A model generated the notes under the pieces. That model was not told the DNA's origin, ran no database searches, and saw only the letters and a list, made by a program, of their open reading frames with translations. 64,000 nucleotides of DNA, from NCBI GenBank assembly GCA_023515745.1, contig JALECJ010000004.1:248001-312000 (forward strand). The letters run 5' to 3'. A program made the translations under genes and the position numbers. This DNA is from Amoeboaphelidium protococcarum. Its lineage: Eukaryota; Aphelidiomycota; Aphelidea. Shown piece after piece: positions 1-12,643 of this stretch (position 1 is the first letter of the stretch; the number at the start of each line of letters is the position of its first letter).

Positions 1-1738
1 TACTAGAAACTAAGGTGAACTTAAAGTCTACCGCCTCATATCTATTCATAGTTTGCAATTGCTACTTTGCTTCCTAAAACCTTGATTCAATTAGATTGCT
101 GAACTGGTCCCATTATTATTGCTCGTAACGACCATCAACTTGAGTCTCGCATGCACTTCTCATCAATGTTTTCACAACGCCACCAGTAGAGAATCGCATC
201 ACAGACCAGCCAAGAGTAAGTAGAGTGTAACGTTCATTGTCGGTCAACTTGCCAGCATTACCAAAATCAATAATCCATAAAACCCATTATGTAGGATCAT
301 CGCTATCCATCTAAATCTTGAAATTCCCACGATGCAAATCACCATGATAAAAACCGTGCTTGAATAGCGCCACTGCTTCAAAACGCTGATAAACAGCAGG
401 CAATTTCAGAGAATACCAGTCCAGGAACTAAGCTCGACGTTCAGGACCTTGCTATTCCTAATTAGTCTTCCAAGCCTATTCCAACCCAACACCAGGAGCC
501 CATTCTACCACCAGTATAGGATGACGCAGCAACGGATTATCAGTCTCAAATAACTCAACGAAGCGCGGTATCTTGATGTTCTTATTGTTTTACGTGTAGC
601 GTCTGTGTCCCTCAATGAGATTCTACTTCTCATTGGCAAAGTCCAGCTCCTTTTCCAAGTCAGCGCGCGTCTCCAAGAGTGTCTTATAAACTATTGGATG
701 ATCTTCCTAAAGAACATTAGCATACAGCTCAAATTCATGATGCAAATCTTCCACTAAGCCAACGCGCATTAATTTCACAGCAACATTTCTGATACCTAAG
801 CGTCGCGCTTACGGGCTATTTGCCTTAAGCTTGGCGCGATGGACTTGACCGACGGTGCCAGCTGCAATTGGCATGTGGTCAAACTCCTCAAAGATTGAGT
901 CTTACAGAGGATCGCCGGTTGGTCCAAAAACTTCAGTCATCACCTATCTGTAATCCCACGTCGCCATCGGAGGAATCGAAGACTTCAGCTCTTCCAGACT
1001 CTCCTTCAATTAATCATTCGTTACCTTATCTGCAATCATCTGAAACATTTTCTAAAAGCCAAGACCAGCTCCAATAACTGTGCTCACAATCATTTTGATC
1101 TTATTGCTAAAATCTAAGCCTCTGACAAGCACTTGTCCAACCATGCGACGCTTAATCCTGCCATGAATGTTGTCAATGTAATTCTCAATCAGCACCGGCA
1201 TACCCCTTCTCCAAGCTTCGGGAAAGCTATCTAAATCTATTCCATTCTGACCACTCAAAAATTGATCGATATTTGCGAGTTAGGACAATTTTAGGTTTCT
1301 TACGAAATGATCAATCTTGCCAAACATAGATTAGACAGTAGACCTCATGATCGTTACATCCTTCTAGATATCGTCCACAAACTAGACGCATTGCAATATA
1401 ACTTGAGACGATTCGGGAAACTCTTCTTGTGCGAAATTCAATAGTGTTTATCTGGCAGAAGACACACTCAAATCAACATCTAATTCGGCCAATGCCTGAC
1501 GAATTTTACTAATGCTTTCATCGTCATTCTGATCAGCCAGCATAATAATATGGCCACCAACGCGTAGAATAGTGTCCAGATGATTCTTTAGTCCACCAGG
1601 TTGAGTTTACAATCTTTAGTTGTTAGACGCGGCTTCAGAATTATGCCTCTCACTAAGCCGGCTAAATCCGTGAAGCAGGCGATCCATCGACCAGCATTGC
1701 AGAGGCAGCAGAATTAGAAGTATAATGAAAATCTTCAT
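1..1738 (-). CDS. ABC1/ADCK (UbiB-type) atypical kinase, 3' end outside window
   Basis: A single open frame (TAR=Q) runs from ATG at 1738 off the left edge. The ABC1 family signature is clear: an FEEFDHMPIAAGTVGQVHRA-type loop, then VAVK (the ATP-binding lysine), HGDLHRGN (catalytic loop) and IDFGNAG (metal-binding motif). ABC1 kinases act mostly in mitochondria or plastids, in coenzyme Q or lipid metabolism. Two oddities. The N-terminus (MKIFIILLILLPLQCW) looks like a secretory signal peptide rather than a mitochondrial presequence. The family KxGQ motif reads KMFQ, losing the Gly. About 200 residues of helical sequence precede the kinase. Family assignment is secure; location and substrate are inference. 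Confidence 0.85.
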
Positions 1739-2580
1739 AATGGCAGTAATAAAATGGGCGATTGTTAAATATCTATAGCGATGTGTCAACAGTGAAAAAT
1801 AAAAAGAAACGTCTTACAACGTATAATGATGTGAAATCTGTACCTTCAAAGCACGAGGCGTGACGTTGCAATAGAAATTCACATTTCGTGACAGCGGGGC
1901 AAGTCCACCGTTGGCGGCCTTGCGAAGGCTTTGGATTTATCCAATGTAAGGTTGGGGTACTTTCTATCTATCTATCAATGTATATTTGTGTAGGTGTATG
2001 TACGTATGGATACCAAGCAAATACTGTATAGCAGTGGGAGGGAATCGGTAAATGAACGGAATGGAACTGGTTGCGAGAGATAGGAAGGAGATTTTGCGTC
2101 TACACTCTTTACTGTACACCTATGAGAATCACAGTGTGGGTGTTAGTTGATATAAACTTATTGCGATTCGATCTGTGGTGATGGGTTCACACATATTATG
2201 ATATTGGTAAGTTAATCCGTGTGACAGTAACATGATTGATGGCACAACGTAAAAACGCGCGTGAAGTCACTATTTGGTCGCGTGGTGTTACAATTTTGAA
2301 GCGTGATGTTGTATGGCAATACATTTAGTGTAATCAGAATTATCTATTGTGGTTCCGTGGTGCAGCTACATCACTTTCTGTGCAGCGGTTGTGTGTTCAC
2401 TTAAGATGATGTTACGATGTTGCAACGACGGCTTGTGGCCCTATAAAAGTCAATACCAATGATAATTTTTTTTTCTTATTATTATTTTATTTAAATTAAG
2501 ATTCTTAATAAGTAGAGTTAAGATTCGAAATTTTAAAGTATATTTAGTCTTAAGTTATAAGAAATAAAACCAATAATAAC
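1739..2580. other. 842-bp intergenic region between divergent genes
   Basis: No supported gene. It lies between the 5' ends of the ABC1 gene and the OB-fold-like gene. It holds a short CTAT tract near 1965-1977, two small perfect inverted repeats (GCCTT-GCG-AAGGC at 1917-1929 and TTGGA-TTTA-TCCAA at 1931-1944), a TATAAA at about 2442, and a T-rich tract from 2466 just upstream of the 2581 start. It may be a shared promoter region, or may include a mobile-element border; I cannot tell which. Confidence 0.4.
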
Positions 2581-3459
2581 ATGTCAATGCGTGAAAATGA
2601 TGTATTAAGCGGTGATGCTGAGCGCGGTGTTAAGCGAGAGCGAGTGTCTGTTAGCGAATCAGAAGCTGGTAGTGAGTAAGTTGAACTGAATGGTGTGGTA
2701 ACTGCGTCTCCTGTGGTTTCTAGTCCGTCATCTCGTGCTGAAACGGATCCTGATATCGACAGCCGGATGCCGATAAACACTCACCCGGATTGGGCAACTG
2801 ATTCTAGTTACGTTTGCAATGTCGATGGCGTCGAATCCACTGGTACGACGGGATACAAGGATGTCCACTTTGTGCCGGGCGAAGTATTCTTTTGCGGTGT
2901 AGTTATGGAACCACACCTCGGCAGCCTGGGAAATCTCAAGGTCGACAAGTATGTGTCGAAGGTAAACGAGGCACACTACGTGCTATCTTTAGCCGTGGAC
3001 GAGTTGGAGTCTCTAGATCGCGTCATTCGTGCTGCAGAGCAGTCTGTGTCGTCTCTGTTTGGGCTGAGTGATCGTCTACGCTAATTGCGTGCCGTAGACG
3101 GTGTTATACGCCTTCGCCGTAAATTGGCAAAAAAAGAACGCAAGGCGAAGGTACAGAAGATCGATGGGGCGGTTGTTCCTGCTGGTTATGAAATCCAGCC
3201 ATGTTTCCCTATACTAGACGTGGCTGGTAAATCGCTGCAGTCTGGTGACGTTCGTCGTGGGGACGTTGTGCTGGTGCGCACGCAATTGCGTGCGTACGAC
3301 ATGAAGGAATCGGCTGGAGTGTACCTCAATCCTGTGTATATCAGGAAGATAAAATCACTGTCCTCGGAGGAGATGGAAGGAGTTCAGCGCCGTTGCTCAA
3401 CGTCCAATAGCGGTAATGATGAGCTGAATGTGCCTAGCTACCAAGGGCATCAGTTTTGA
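2581..3459 (+). CDS. Probable OB-fold single-stranded-DNA-binding-like protein
   Basis: Intronless frame of 292 codons ending in TGA. Residues 1-75 are acidic and Ser-rich, probably disordered. A basic K/R-rich helix (RRKLAKKERKAK) sits near residue 185. The C-terminal third (LDVAGKSLQSGDVRRGDVVL then a YDMKESAGVYLNPVYIRKI stretch) has the strand pattern of an OB-fold SSB. Only two in-frame TAR codons are used and third positions look more G/C-rich than in neighbours. It converges on the Helitron RepHel gene, 265 bp apart, so it could be Helitron cargo, a relic of another element, or a host gene. The OB-fold call is pattern-based inference. Confidence 0.45.
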
Positions 3460-3599
3460 TGAGTATGAATGCAATAAGTTTGATGAAGCAAAATGATGAA
3501 TAAATAATTAGTAATAAAATCATGCCGTTTTATCTTTTTTATAAAAATTACATTTGGTAGTGATGTTGTATCAAAGAGACGATATAATTTGTCCGGAAG

Positions 3600-6500
3600 T
3601 TTACTATGTACAATGCATCGGCAGATGCCAGAAAATTATCGTTTACTCTGAAATAAACGAGTGGGGAGAAATGCTTAAAATGATCTATTTTTAGATTAGA
3701 AAATTTAAATTACAGTATGAAATGTCATCGCTCTAGCTGCATTTATTTTAGACGAGTAACTTCTTGTTGCACCTCAGGTTCAGGCTGGAAGAATTCGTAG
3801 TCCTCTGCAGTCAATGGGCGCAGCAGACGAGAATACGGTGGCTCAAGTATCCGTGTGATGGCCACAATCAAGGAGCAGCGTTGCACCTTTTTACCACGGA
3901 CTTTGTTTAGCAGTGGTGCAATTATATTTTGCTAGTGGGATTGACCTTGACACTTCTCCACGGTGATACTGAACGCATGTGTCAACGGGAATTGCTCGAT
4001 GTTTAGCGTGAAGACACGTTCACCCAGGGCAAGTTTGACAGTGTTACTGCGCGGGAACAATGGAACTACGCCAGGAGGGAAGTCAGGCGCCAAAGTTTGG
4101 TTGATCTTGTCCAGCTTTAGCCACACTAAGACAGGCGCATGTGAGCATCGCTTTATTAGCACGCCGTCATCCATGTATTCGGTAAATGTATTCTATTCAT
4201 GGTGCTGGATATGCGCCATGTAGGCAATTGTACCATTGCTGAGTAGTAGATTGGAGTTGGAGTTGTGCGTCACCTGGTGCGGCATACCAATGCATGTACG
4301 CATTGCAATCGGGGCGCGGCCAGTCTTGTCATCACGGAGAGTGCTTAAAGAGTTTATTTCACTTGCTGTGCACTGGCCAACCAGACGTCCTTTATTAACT
4401 GTAGCCGTCCACTCAATGATGGATGTCTAGTGGTATTTGGCGTATCCCAGTGCGCATCGGTCATTAAACGCCGCGCGATGCACATTGCTTGACACGATGA
4501 TTGGTGTGAGAGCTAATTGTTCACTAGTCCATTTACTTGGATCTTCAGCGTCGGTGCCATCCTAGACATGCGGGTGCCACAAGTAGTCATTGAATTCCAA
4601 AAATTCAGGCAGCGTCAATGTGTAGTCTTGGTACTTTTCAACTAGCTGCACATATCTTGGATATTTTTATCCTTGCCGTATATTTACGTTCAGGAATACA
4701 CCGGTGTTGATTGCTCGGTACACGTTGTGTCCTCTTATTCGCTACCGCAACATGTTTGGCTTCGAGTTGTCAACACTATCCAGCGGATCTAGGAACAGAG
4801 AGTGATTGTTGATAGGCTTCTGCTAGTTCCAGTCGAGCACTGCAAGAAGGCTCTTGCCACCCATCACGAGATTCTTATCGAATACCTTCTGTAGTTGGAT
4901 CTCGATGGCACCAAGCATTTCCTGAGGAACGTAGCTCATCTCATCAATTATCAATAGCTGCAATGGACGAAGAGCTGGCACGTTGGGAACGTTGCGTGAT
5001 GGTTTGCCACTGTTGTTTAAGCCAAATTTCGAATGATTAGTCCGGCCCCAAACGAGTTGCGCGGCGACTCCCATATAAGAACATGTCTGCACGGAGCCGA
5101 CCTAGTGCCATGCAGCGGCGAAAGTTAGTAAAGCCTTAATGACTTCCGACTTTCCATAGCCTGGACCACCGCATAGATATGATAGCTGTTACAATGGTAC
5201 ATTGGCGTGACTACTGTCGCTGGCAAATATGTCAGTAGGCAGTTCGAACCGGCTAGTGTAGGCCTTCAGCAATGACAGTGCATTTTGGCGGAAACTGATG
5301 TGCTGTCGTTCATTCAACGTGTAGAATATGGTTATCTCTTTAATGGAGGAGTATTCACGAATCGTACCACGAAGACGCGATTGCGGATTAGGCGGTTGCC
5401 AGTCAGTGCCAGTTTATAAGCATTCAATGACGGAGCGGACAATGGTTTCGCGATGCCCGAATATCTGACGCGTGTCCAGCAGGTCAACACTCTGAATAGG
5501 CAGCGTGCGGACAAATGCATCAGTGTTGTCAATTTGATTTATGTCCCTGACAAATCGTTTGACATTAACCACATCAGGTATGTTTAATTGCATGCATTAC
5601 TCGCGGTAACTGAGAGGAGCGTGCTACGACCCACATTGCTGTGGCCTGGAGACGCTGCTGGATAAGGCAAAGTTGATAGCAGCCTGTGTTAACGGGTATT
5701 CATCGATGGCGATATTGCGCTGTGCACGAGTACGCGCCGACTACTCAAGTTATTCAGAGGTGAGCGACCGGATTGCCTAATTTAATGCAAATCCTGCTGC
5801 TAGTTCAGCTTCGTCATCGTGGTCTTGAGGATCATCATCATCGTCGTCGTTGTCACCATCAGAATCATGGAAGTGATTGGTAGCAAAGTGTTGCGTCAAA
5901 TTATCTGGGTCCTGCTCCAATATCTACTATACCATCAGCTATTTGTGATCTAGTTTAGACGTGTTTTCAGAAGTCTTAGAGTCATGGTAACTTTAAATTT
6001 GTGCAATGTATCGCTACGCCGATGCTGAGACTTAGCCTGACTGTAGCCAGTTGTTGAATTCAGTTTTCCATGCATGCAATTAATCAGGTACCATTAGCAA
6101 GTGCTCTACAGATCGGAAAGGCCTATGTAAAATCAACATGTGCTGATAATAACGAACCTAATCAGCCTCACTTAGATCTTGGTCAGCGATATTTGGCGGA
6201 CGCGTAGCACAGACAACTGGTACATGAGGTTGTGTCCTTCGCCTAAGGATATGGGACCGAAATTGTGGATGCTCTTATTTAAAATTCAGTTTTGCAACAG
6301 TGGTAGCCTATTCAGATTCAACATCTTATCCGGTGTCCTCTATGCTGCCACTAGTCTTTTCGTATTCACTGACAAACGTAGAATATGACACTGAGTCTAA
6401 TGCAATTGGACGATGTTGATAATCTTCGATCTAAATGACATGACGAAGGCGCGTTACTGCACTAGCTTAGTCTTCAGCAGTTTATAGCATGCTAGGTGGT

Positions 6501-9500
6501 ATTATCAAGTTCACAGTGTCGTTCCTTAACAAATGCGCCATAGCTTAGCCCAGCTGGCAATTTACAAATCTGTGTGACCAGTAAAATGGTTCACCGTGAA
6601 TCATGTACAAGCATGCCATTGGGCCGCCAAGTTCCACCGGTTTCGTTTGCTAATTGAAGAGGCCCAGGTATCGGCTCATCACTCGCTACTGGTCAGTGCG
6701 ATCTGGTTGCTCTGCATCGCGCCGTCTCTGATTGAGCATTGTCCTATCAAATGTGGCTAGGGCAAACTGAAATTCATCCTCTATTTGCAATTGCTCTTTA
6801 GTACTGTACTTCAGTGTGTAGTAGATCAATTCAGCTGTGCCGCTGCCAAGTAGCAGTTTCACATCATTGTTGGCCTTGACAGCACATGTGATTATTCGGT
6901 TGTATGGATTCAAGTACTGACCGCCTGGGATTACTTTAAACTACAGCTAGCCAGTCTACGAAATCACCGATACCTCGATAACACCAGATGGATGCAAGAA
7001 ACGGCACACAATGCCATTGAATTGCTTGGTACGAACTGAGGCCTTGAAACACGACTTTGCATGTGTGTAATTGTGAATCTAGAACACTTTCAATGCTTAA
7101 GCCAATAGGTACTTGGACCGCGGATCATCAGTACTATCCATGCATAGTGGCAATGGCTCCGATTATATGAGCATTTACATTACCTGATCGTCTGATTAAA
7201 CCTCAGCTCCAGCCGCTTCAGCCTGCAATGCAATAGCTACGTCCAAAAGTTCAGAATTAGTATACTTCTTACCACAATCTGTGCACTCGACACAAGCAAA
7301 TTCAGGTTTCCCTCCGTTCTTGCGTTTATACGCGTGAGATGGGACTGGCTGAACTTCGAAATCACCATTACATGTTGCGTCGCTGCACTCTGTAGTCTGT
7401 TAACATTTACTCGGCACAGGCACGGGGGGGACTGATGTAACTATTTACGTTGCGTATGCAAGCATACGGTCCCTAAAATCTACATCTGTGCACAGCTATT
7501 TGTATTCAGCGACTGTCTCTGGCAATCCATGTATCCACACCATGAAATGCGCGTGCAAATTCAATGACCCCTGCGATTCTATCGATGCATAGGCTGCCTT
7601 AGTATACCCAAAGACGCCTGGCTTGCTCTTTGAACGCTAGTGTTTCAAGTCAAATTAAAATGCCTACTCAAACATGGCATGCATAAACTTATCAAAGTAC
7701 TCTGCACAGACATACGGATTCTTGCTAACCAACTGATGGCGTCGTTAGATATCGCCTAATATCTCATTAAAAAGCTACATGTTAGCAGTAGGCATGTCAG
7801 TGCAGTGTTCGAGCACAACTTTAATATTTTTAGAATCAGGAGATACGGTGAGGAAGATATGTGGCTATCCAAAATGATTGACCATGCTAAATGCCTACTT
7901 TCTTGCATGTACACGTTCTTCATTGGATCCCCAGTACTTGGCTTTACCTTTGTTGACAGTTGAAATCATTTAACGTACTGCCCCACCATTTTCATGCATT
8001 GGCGGCGGTTACACATTGTTTCGCATAGAACTACGGATCTGCTGTTGACGTAACAAATGTCGTTCCAGATATGCGCGATCGACGGTTAGCCCTAGTTCAC
8101 CGTGCCTCGGATTCATGCACACTGTATGGATTATAGATCTAGACGCGTTATCATGCCCTAGGAGCTGTGCAGCAATTAACGAAAACGTGGGATGAGTTTA
8201 AAAATGTCGCGATGACAAACGCATATAGTACAGTAAGCATTGTTGCCATGAGACATGGTTGCTTCGACTTTCAGAAGGACCCCCGCGTCCTAATGGAAAT
8301 AACTCGGCAAAGGCATAGTAGAAGTGTAGCGGGTTTTTATAGAACAAAAACTCAGTGGAGCGGAATATAGCAAACTAGTCATCATCGGCGCCGTCCATCT
8401 CCTCCTGGAAAACTACAGATTCTGTGTAAACTTCCTAAGTTTCATCAGCTTCAGTGCCGCTGCTTGCCTCAAGGGAAATTACGGTCTCCGAGTGTCGGCC
8501 TTCGGCATCTGATGAAGTGGATTTAGCGTTCACTTTTACAGATCTAAACTAGATAACTGTTGTGTTGTAATTATCAATGATCGGCGCAGCTGGTACAAGT
8601 TGCACAGACTTATAGTGATGATTATTTGCCCGATAATAGTTAAGCAAGTCAGTTGTACGTTACAGACGGCATGTCCACTTGCGCATGACTGCAGCTTTTT
8701 GTGCTTGAGTCATAGCACTGCAGATCACCACTTTGATCTCTTGGTCTTTACTCAAAGACCGTGGCAAAAGTTCACACGGTACATTGGGCTTGGCAACAAA
8801 CGCATACGAGTGACCTTTTATCTTCTAATGATGACCGCCTGTTACTCGAGTAATGTATGCCGAACTTTGCGCTCGGTTAGTCATAGCATACTCAACACGT
8901 GTTGTGTCATTAAACATATCCGGCAGCTGGCCAATGTAAAACCCATTCGCAATTGCATATTGTGGTGGACATGATATACTTTTATTGCGTAAGCTATTCA
9001 AACATAACGTGCAAAACATCAACGAACACTTGCCAGATACCAAATCACTTTAAATACCTTTTTATGATAGCATCATACCTGCCAATTACGGATACAAAGC
9101 ACTTTAATCGTAGAATACATGTAAATTCTCAAGAAATACAGTATCTGGGTCTTGCGGAAATTTTAACTTCTATGCCATAGCTTATAACGGAGCTTTGTCA
9201 ATGTCAACTTCTTCAGAATCAGACACGTCAGTTAGACAGTCACAACAACAACATACCACCTTTTTCAACGCGTCTTCATGCAAAGCTTTGCACAACTAGT
9301 CATACACATACTCTTACTCAGATTAAGTCAAAGGTTAGATGCCATTAGTACGATCTAGAAGAGATGCAAGCTCAGGACTTAACAATTTATCACTAATCTC
9401 TTTAGCCCGGCGATTAGCATTACATACCTTGTTTTTGATTCTTCGCACTTCATGCGCAAAGGCACCCTCAGTTGAAAGCTTAGATTATTAATAACTGCAA

Positions 9501-9800
9501 GCTTTGCGCAAACGATCTAATTGCTACTCTTTAGTCTCATGTATACGTTTACGTTTTACTTGTTCCCACACTTTCTTGATTCGCTTTTGATGTTAGCTGG
9601 CATTCTCGTTTTACCGTTCGTACCAGACCGACCTTGTTTCTTTTGAACACTCAAAGTAACGCCCTTCACAACAGTCTAATCAATTTTCTCATATCGCGAT
9701 GCATCCATTTCAGGCCAATCAATCTGAAACAGGTTCTGCGCAATTCTCATTATATGCTCCTTTGTTATAAGTAAAAATTGATACACATAATTCGCGCCTA
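3600..9800 (-). mobile_element. Helitron (rolling-circle) transposon, borders approximate
   Basis: Defined by the RepHel gene inside it. The true ends were not found: no convincing 5'-TC or CTRR 3' end stands out by eye. A 5-bp perfect hairpin (GCATC-GGCA-GATGC, 3615-3628) lies about 100 bp beyond the RepHel stop, on the side where a Helitron 3'-terminal hairpin belongs, but a stem this short is weak evidence. The flanking genes (FAN1 at 10105 and the OB-fold-like gene at 2581) bound the element unless the latter is part of it. Confidence 0.7.
3725..9750 (-). CDS. Helitron RepHel transposase (Rep nuclease + Pif1-family helicase)
   Basis: About 2008 residues with TAR=Q. In order: a basic N-terminus; a DUF6570-like region (around 8750-8900); the Helitron-like N domain (FPLGRGGP); the Rep His motif HxH in LNLHAHFMVW (about 7540); a Rep tyrosine motif in ELIYYTLKYSTKEQ (about 6800); then a Pif1-type superfamily 1 helicase with Walker A GGPGYGKS (about 5160), Walker B LLIIDEMSYV (about 4950) and a late motif FPLTHAFSITVEKCQGQS (about 3970). 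Nicking, unwinding and rolling-circle transfer are the known roles. The main frame is open to TGA at 3725. ATG 9750 lies in another frame, with a one-base shift needed near 9655-9675. The gene uses the host code, so it is adapted to this genome. Confidence 0.93.
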
Positions 9801-10104
9801 GAGGAGCATCAATACAATGATATTTTTAAGAGCAGATCATCTCCCTGAATTATCATTGTTCATAATGGGACATTTATAAAATAAGATTCGTATTATATTT
9901 AATTACACTACCGCCACACACGTGTAATCGTAAAAAAAATTAATGTGTCATCCGTATCTTCCTACAGTATGCACACCACCTTGCCTTAGGCTTGAGTAAA
10001 AACGAGAACTATAAAGAGTGCGTTTGATCGGCCAGAGTGAGTTGTCAACGATTCCCGCTTATTTCGAAAGCATCACCAGCAATAAGCAGTAATATATCGA
10101 AACA
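9751..10104. other. Intergenic, RepHel 5' side to FAN1 start
   Basis: 354 bp with no supported gene. It should contain the 5' end of the Helitron and the promoter of FAN1, but I could not place the boundary between them. A short A run (about 9931-9938) is the only visible low-complexity feature. Confidence 0.35.
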
Positions 10105-12288
10105 ATGTTAACGGACGATTAAGCGCTGCAAATTTTAAGCATTTACAAGTAGAAATAGACAGAGCTTATTGTAGAGGATGAATAAGATGTACCAGCGGAA
10201 CGCCGCTTGTATTTGCAGATATTTGTAGAGATTTTGGAATAGGCCAAGACTTTTAGAATATTTGATTCCAACATGATTGCGCGATATTTGAACCTGTCAT
10301 AGGACGCTTTAAAGTTACTTATTCGGCTGTATATGCGTAAAGATGGGTGGATAAAGTATTCTTCTATCGATTATAGTGAGATAATAGATCTGGATTTAGC
10401 TATAAACTAATTGCATTCTGAAGGACTGTTGCTGACGGAGGAGGATATCGCGTCTGACCAGTCTGGAATTTAGCTGAACTCTTCCACAGGTTAGAGTAGA
10501 TCTTCTCTATTACACCTACTCAATTAATTCCATTTAAGCAACGTTGTGAACAGAGATTATCCAGAGAGTCTATCGCTGCAAGAGCTACTTGATCTTTTAA
10601 CGCTGGACCAAATCAAATAGGTAGAGAAGACGTTCTGTTAGATTTCCAAACGATCTGGAGGTGTTAAATCAGCGCGTATTCAAAACTTGATCGACTGCAC
10701 TTCATCTTAGAAGCGTCTATTTTCTGAAAAGTCTTCCAATATTTCCAGTTTATTAAGGAAGCAGGTTTTGTAAATGATTGGTCGAGTTGTTATGCTGAAG
10801 AGCTCTGTGCGTCGCGATATCCGACAGATACATCTTGCCTACTTTGGCTATAATCAAGTTGAGTAATTGGAGGCTACGATGCGCGATGAGATTTTGGTAA
10901 TGATGAATAGAAGGCGTTTTGTGCGCTATTAGCTGAGTATTGGTACTGTATTCATAAATTTATAGCATCTTTAATTGTTTGAACAATATCTACGAGTGTA
11001 TGGTGAATGCGATAGATTGTTTCATGAGAAGTAGTTTGCCGATTTGAATACGCATTATGGGTAACTGATTTAATGTTGGGACACTGTTTAGTTACACTGG
11101 TCAGAAGTCGTGAGCTATGTCGATCAGTAGCAGGTTGTAGTGAATGGAATTCATTTGTATTTGTATAATCCTGTGATGATTTTGAGTAAAGCTTTGTGCT
11201 ACTTGTCACGAAGTTTGGCGAAAGAGAAAAAGTTCCAAATGGAATTTGAGCTGATCTAGTCATTGCTCATCTGTGAACACACTTGTAAGGAGCGTAAAGG
11301 TTATTTGTGGGATAGAATTCTGTTATTGTAAGAGCATCATATCAATCTTTAAACTCCCTCTCAGACTGATGGTGACAGCAAAGCTATTAAACTGGAACGA
11401 TTAAAGTCTACACTTGAACTTGCGCAGGGATCATTGAGTGATGAGAATGTTGATTTAATATTCATGAAATCGATCCTTGATAGAATTGGCCGGATAGAGA
11501 AACGTCTGAAAGTGGAGCAGTCTATAGTCAGCAATCCGCCTGTTGAATTGGACATTATATACGATGATTTTACAATCGAACAACTTAAAGAGTAAAGCCA
11601 AGGATAGAAGACTAGATGGAGAAGCGTGTTGTACGATTATGACTCGCCGTAACTTAGTGACGAACATCATTTGATTATTGCATAAATATCATAATATGGT
11701 ATAACAGTAGAGTAGGCTGCTTTAGAATAGTATTATCTGCGAGGTTGGCCTGCTGGTTTGCATTGTGAAGGTGGTCCCTTGCGAATGATATTCAGTCTAC
11801 TGTTTCATGACATAATTTTTGATGCTGGTGTAAAGGGAGCTTTCATTAACAAGTATCATTCAGAACCTGTAGATTTCCATACTGAAATGTTTTATCTCAA
11901 TCGGAAAGAGTCTATAGACGCCAGACTTGAGTTGTTGTAAGAGTCTCTGGGCGTGATTTTGAATTTGTTGTCGGAGCGATACAAATAATTGCAGTCAAAG
12001 ATGGCGTATGGGCTTTAGTGGCACTATACTCTAGAATTCTTGTCTGATCTCGTTTGCTGTATGGGACAGTAATCAGTGTCTGCTATTTGCAGAGTGTTGG
12101 CCACGTAGAAGAAGAGGAATGGTGGCTTGCCAGATTTGATACTTTACGATCGTGATAAATTGAGATTTAAACTGGCTGAAGTTAAAGGCCCGACAGATGC
12201 GCTGCAAGATAATCAGCACGTGTGGATCTAAGATTTGATGTAAGGTGGACTGGATGTCGTCGTTTGTCGTATTAAAAATCGTAAGTGA
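10105..12288 (+). CDS. FAN1: FAN1 Fanconi-associated structure-specific nuclease
   Basis: Intronless, 727 residues, with many in-frame TAR codons read as Gln. The C-terminus is a VRR-NUC domain: an LPDLILYD strand (catalytic Asp about 677) followed by LAEVKGP (Glu about 692, Lys about 694), the PD-(D/E)xK arrangement, then DNQHVWI. A GWPAGLHCEGGPLRMIF block before it is also typical of FAN1. The N-terminal half is helical (SAP/TPR-like region in the family). The enzyme is a 5' flap endo/exonuclease in interstrand crosslink repair. No UBZ zinc finger is visible at the N-terminus, as in fungal FAN1. Start chosen as the first ATG in the open frame. Confidence 0.93.
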
Positions 12289-12643
12289 TTTTAATCGTTA
12301 TGTAGTTATAATAAATATTGTTTCATATTGTCGTATAATCACTCTCGGCTGAGTATTGATTGTGAAATGTTCAGGTTGTTGGTGGAAAGCAGATTAATTC
12401 ACTTCACCATCTCTGCCCTTTCATATTTCTATCGGAGTGAAATTAGATGGAAAATTCAAAATTGAAATCACATTGAAAGGGAACATACTCTTAATGAGAC
12501 AAGCAGTGTTGTGTAATGTAAAATGAAGCGACTAGATCGACAGTGTTCCGAAAGCTCAGCGCGTTCTCTCATTCGTTCTCTTTGTTATAATCAAGGGAGT
12601 TTTATCGTTGTTTCTATCCTGAGTGATACTTGAAAACTTTGAA
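12289..12643. other. Intergenic between FAN1 and enoyl-CoA isomerase
   Basis: 355 bp, no supported gene or RNA. An upstream GTG at 12623 is in frame with the next gene, but ATG 12644 is the preferred start. Confidence 0.4.

Noticed and set aside
1917-1944. Two adjacent small hairpins as a Helitron end
   Set aside because: No CTRR-type terminus next to them, and 5-bp stems are expected by chance at this density.
4823-5230. Host Pif1 helicase gene
   Set aside because: The helicase motifs are in the same continuous frame as the Helitron Rep domain, so it is part of RepHel.
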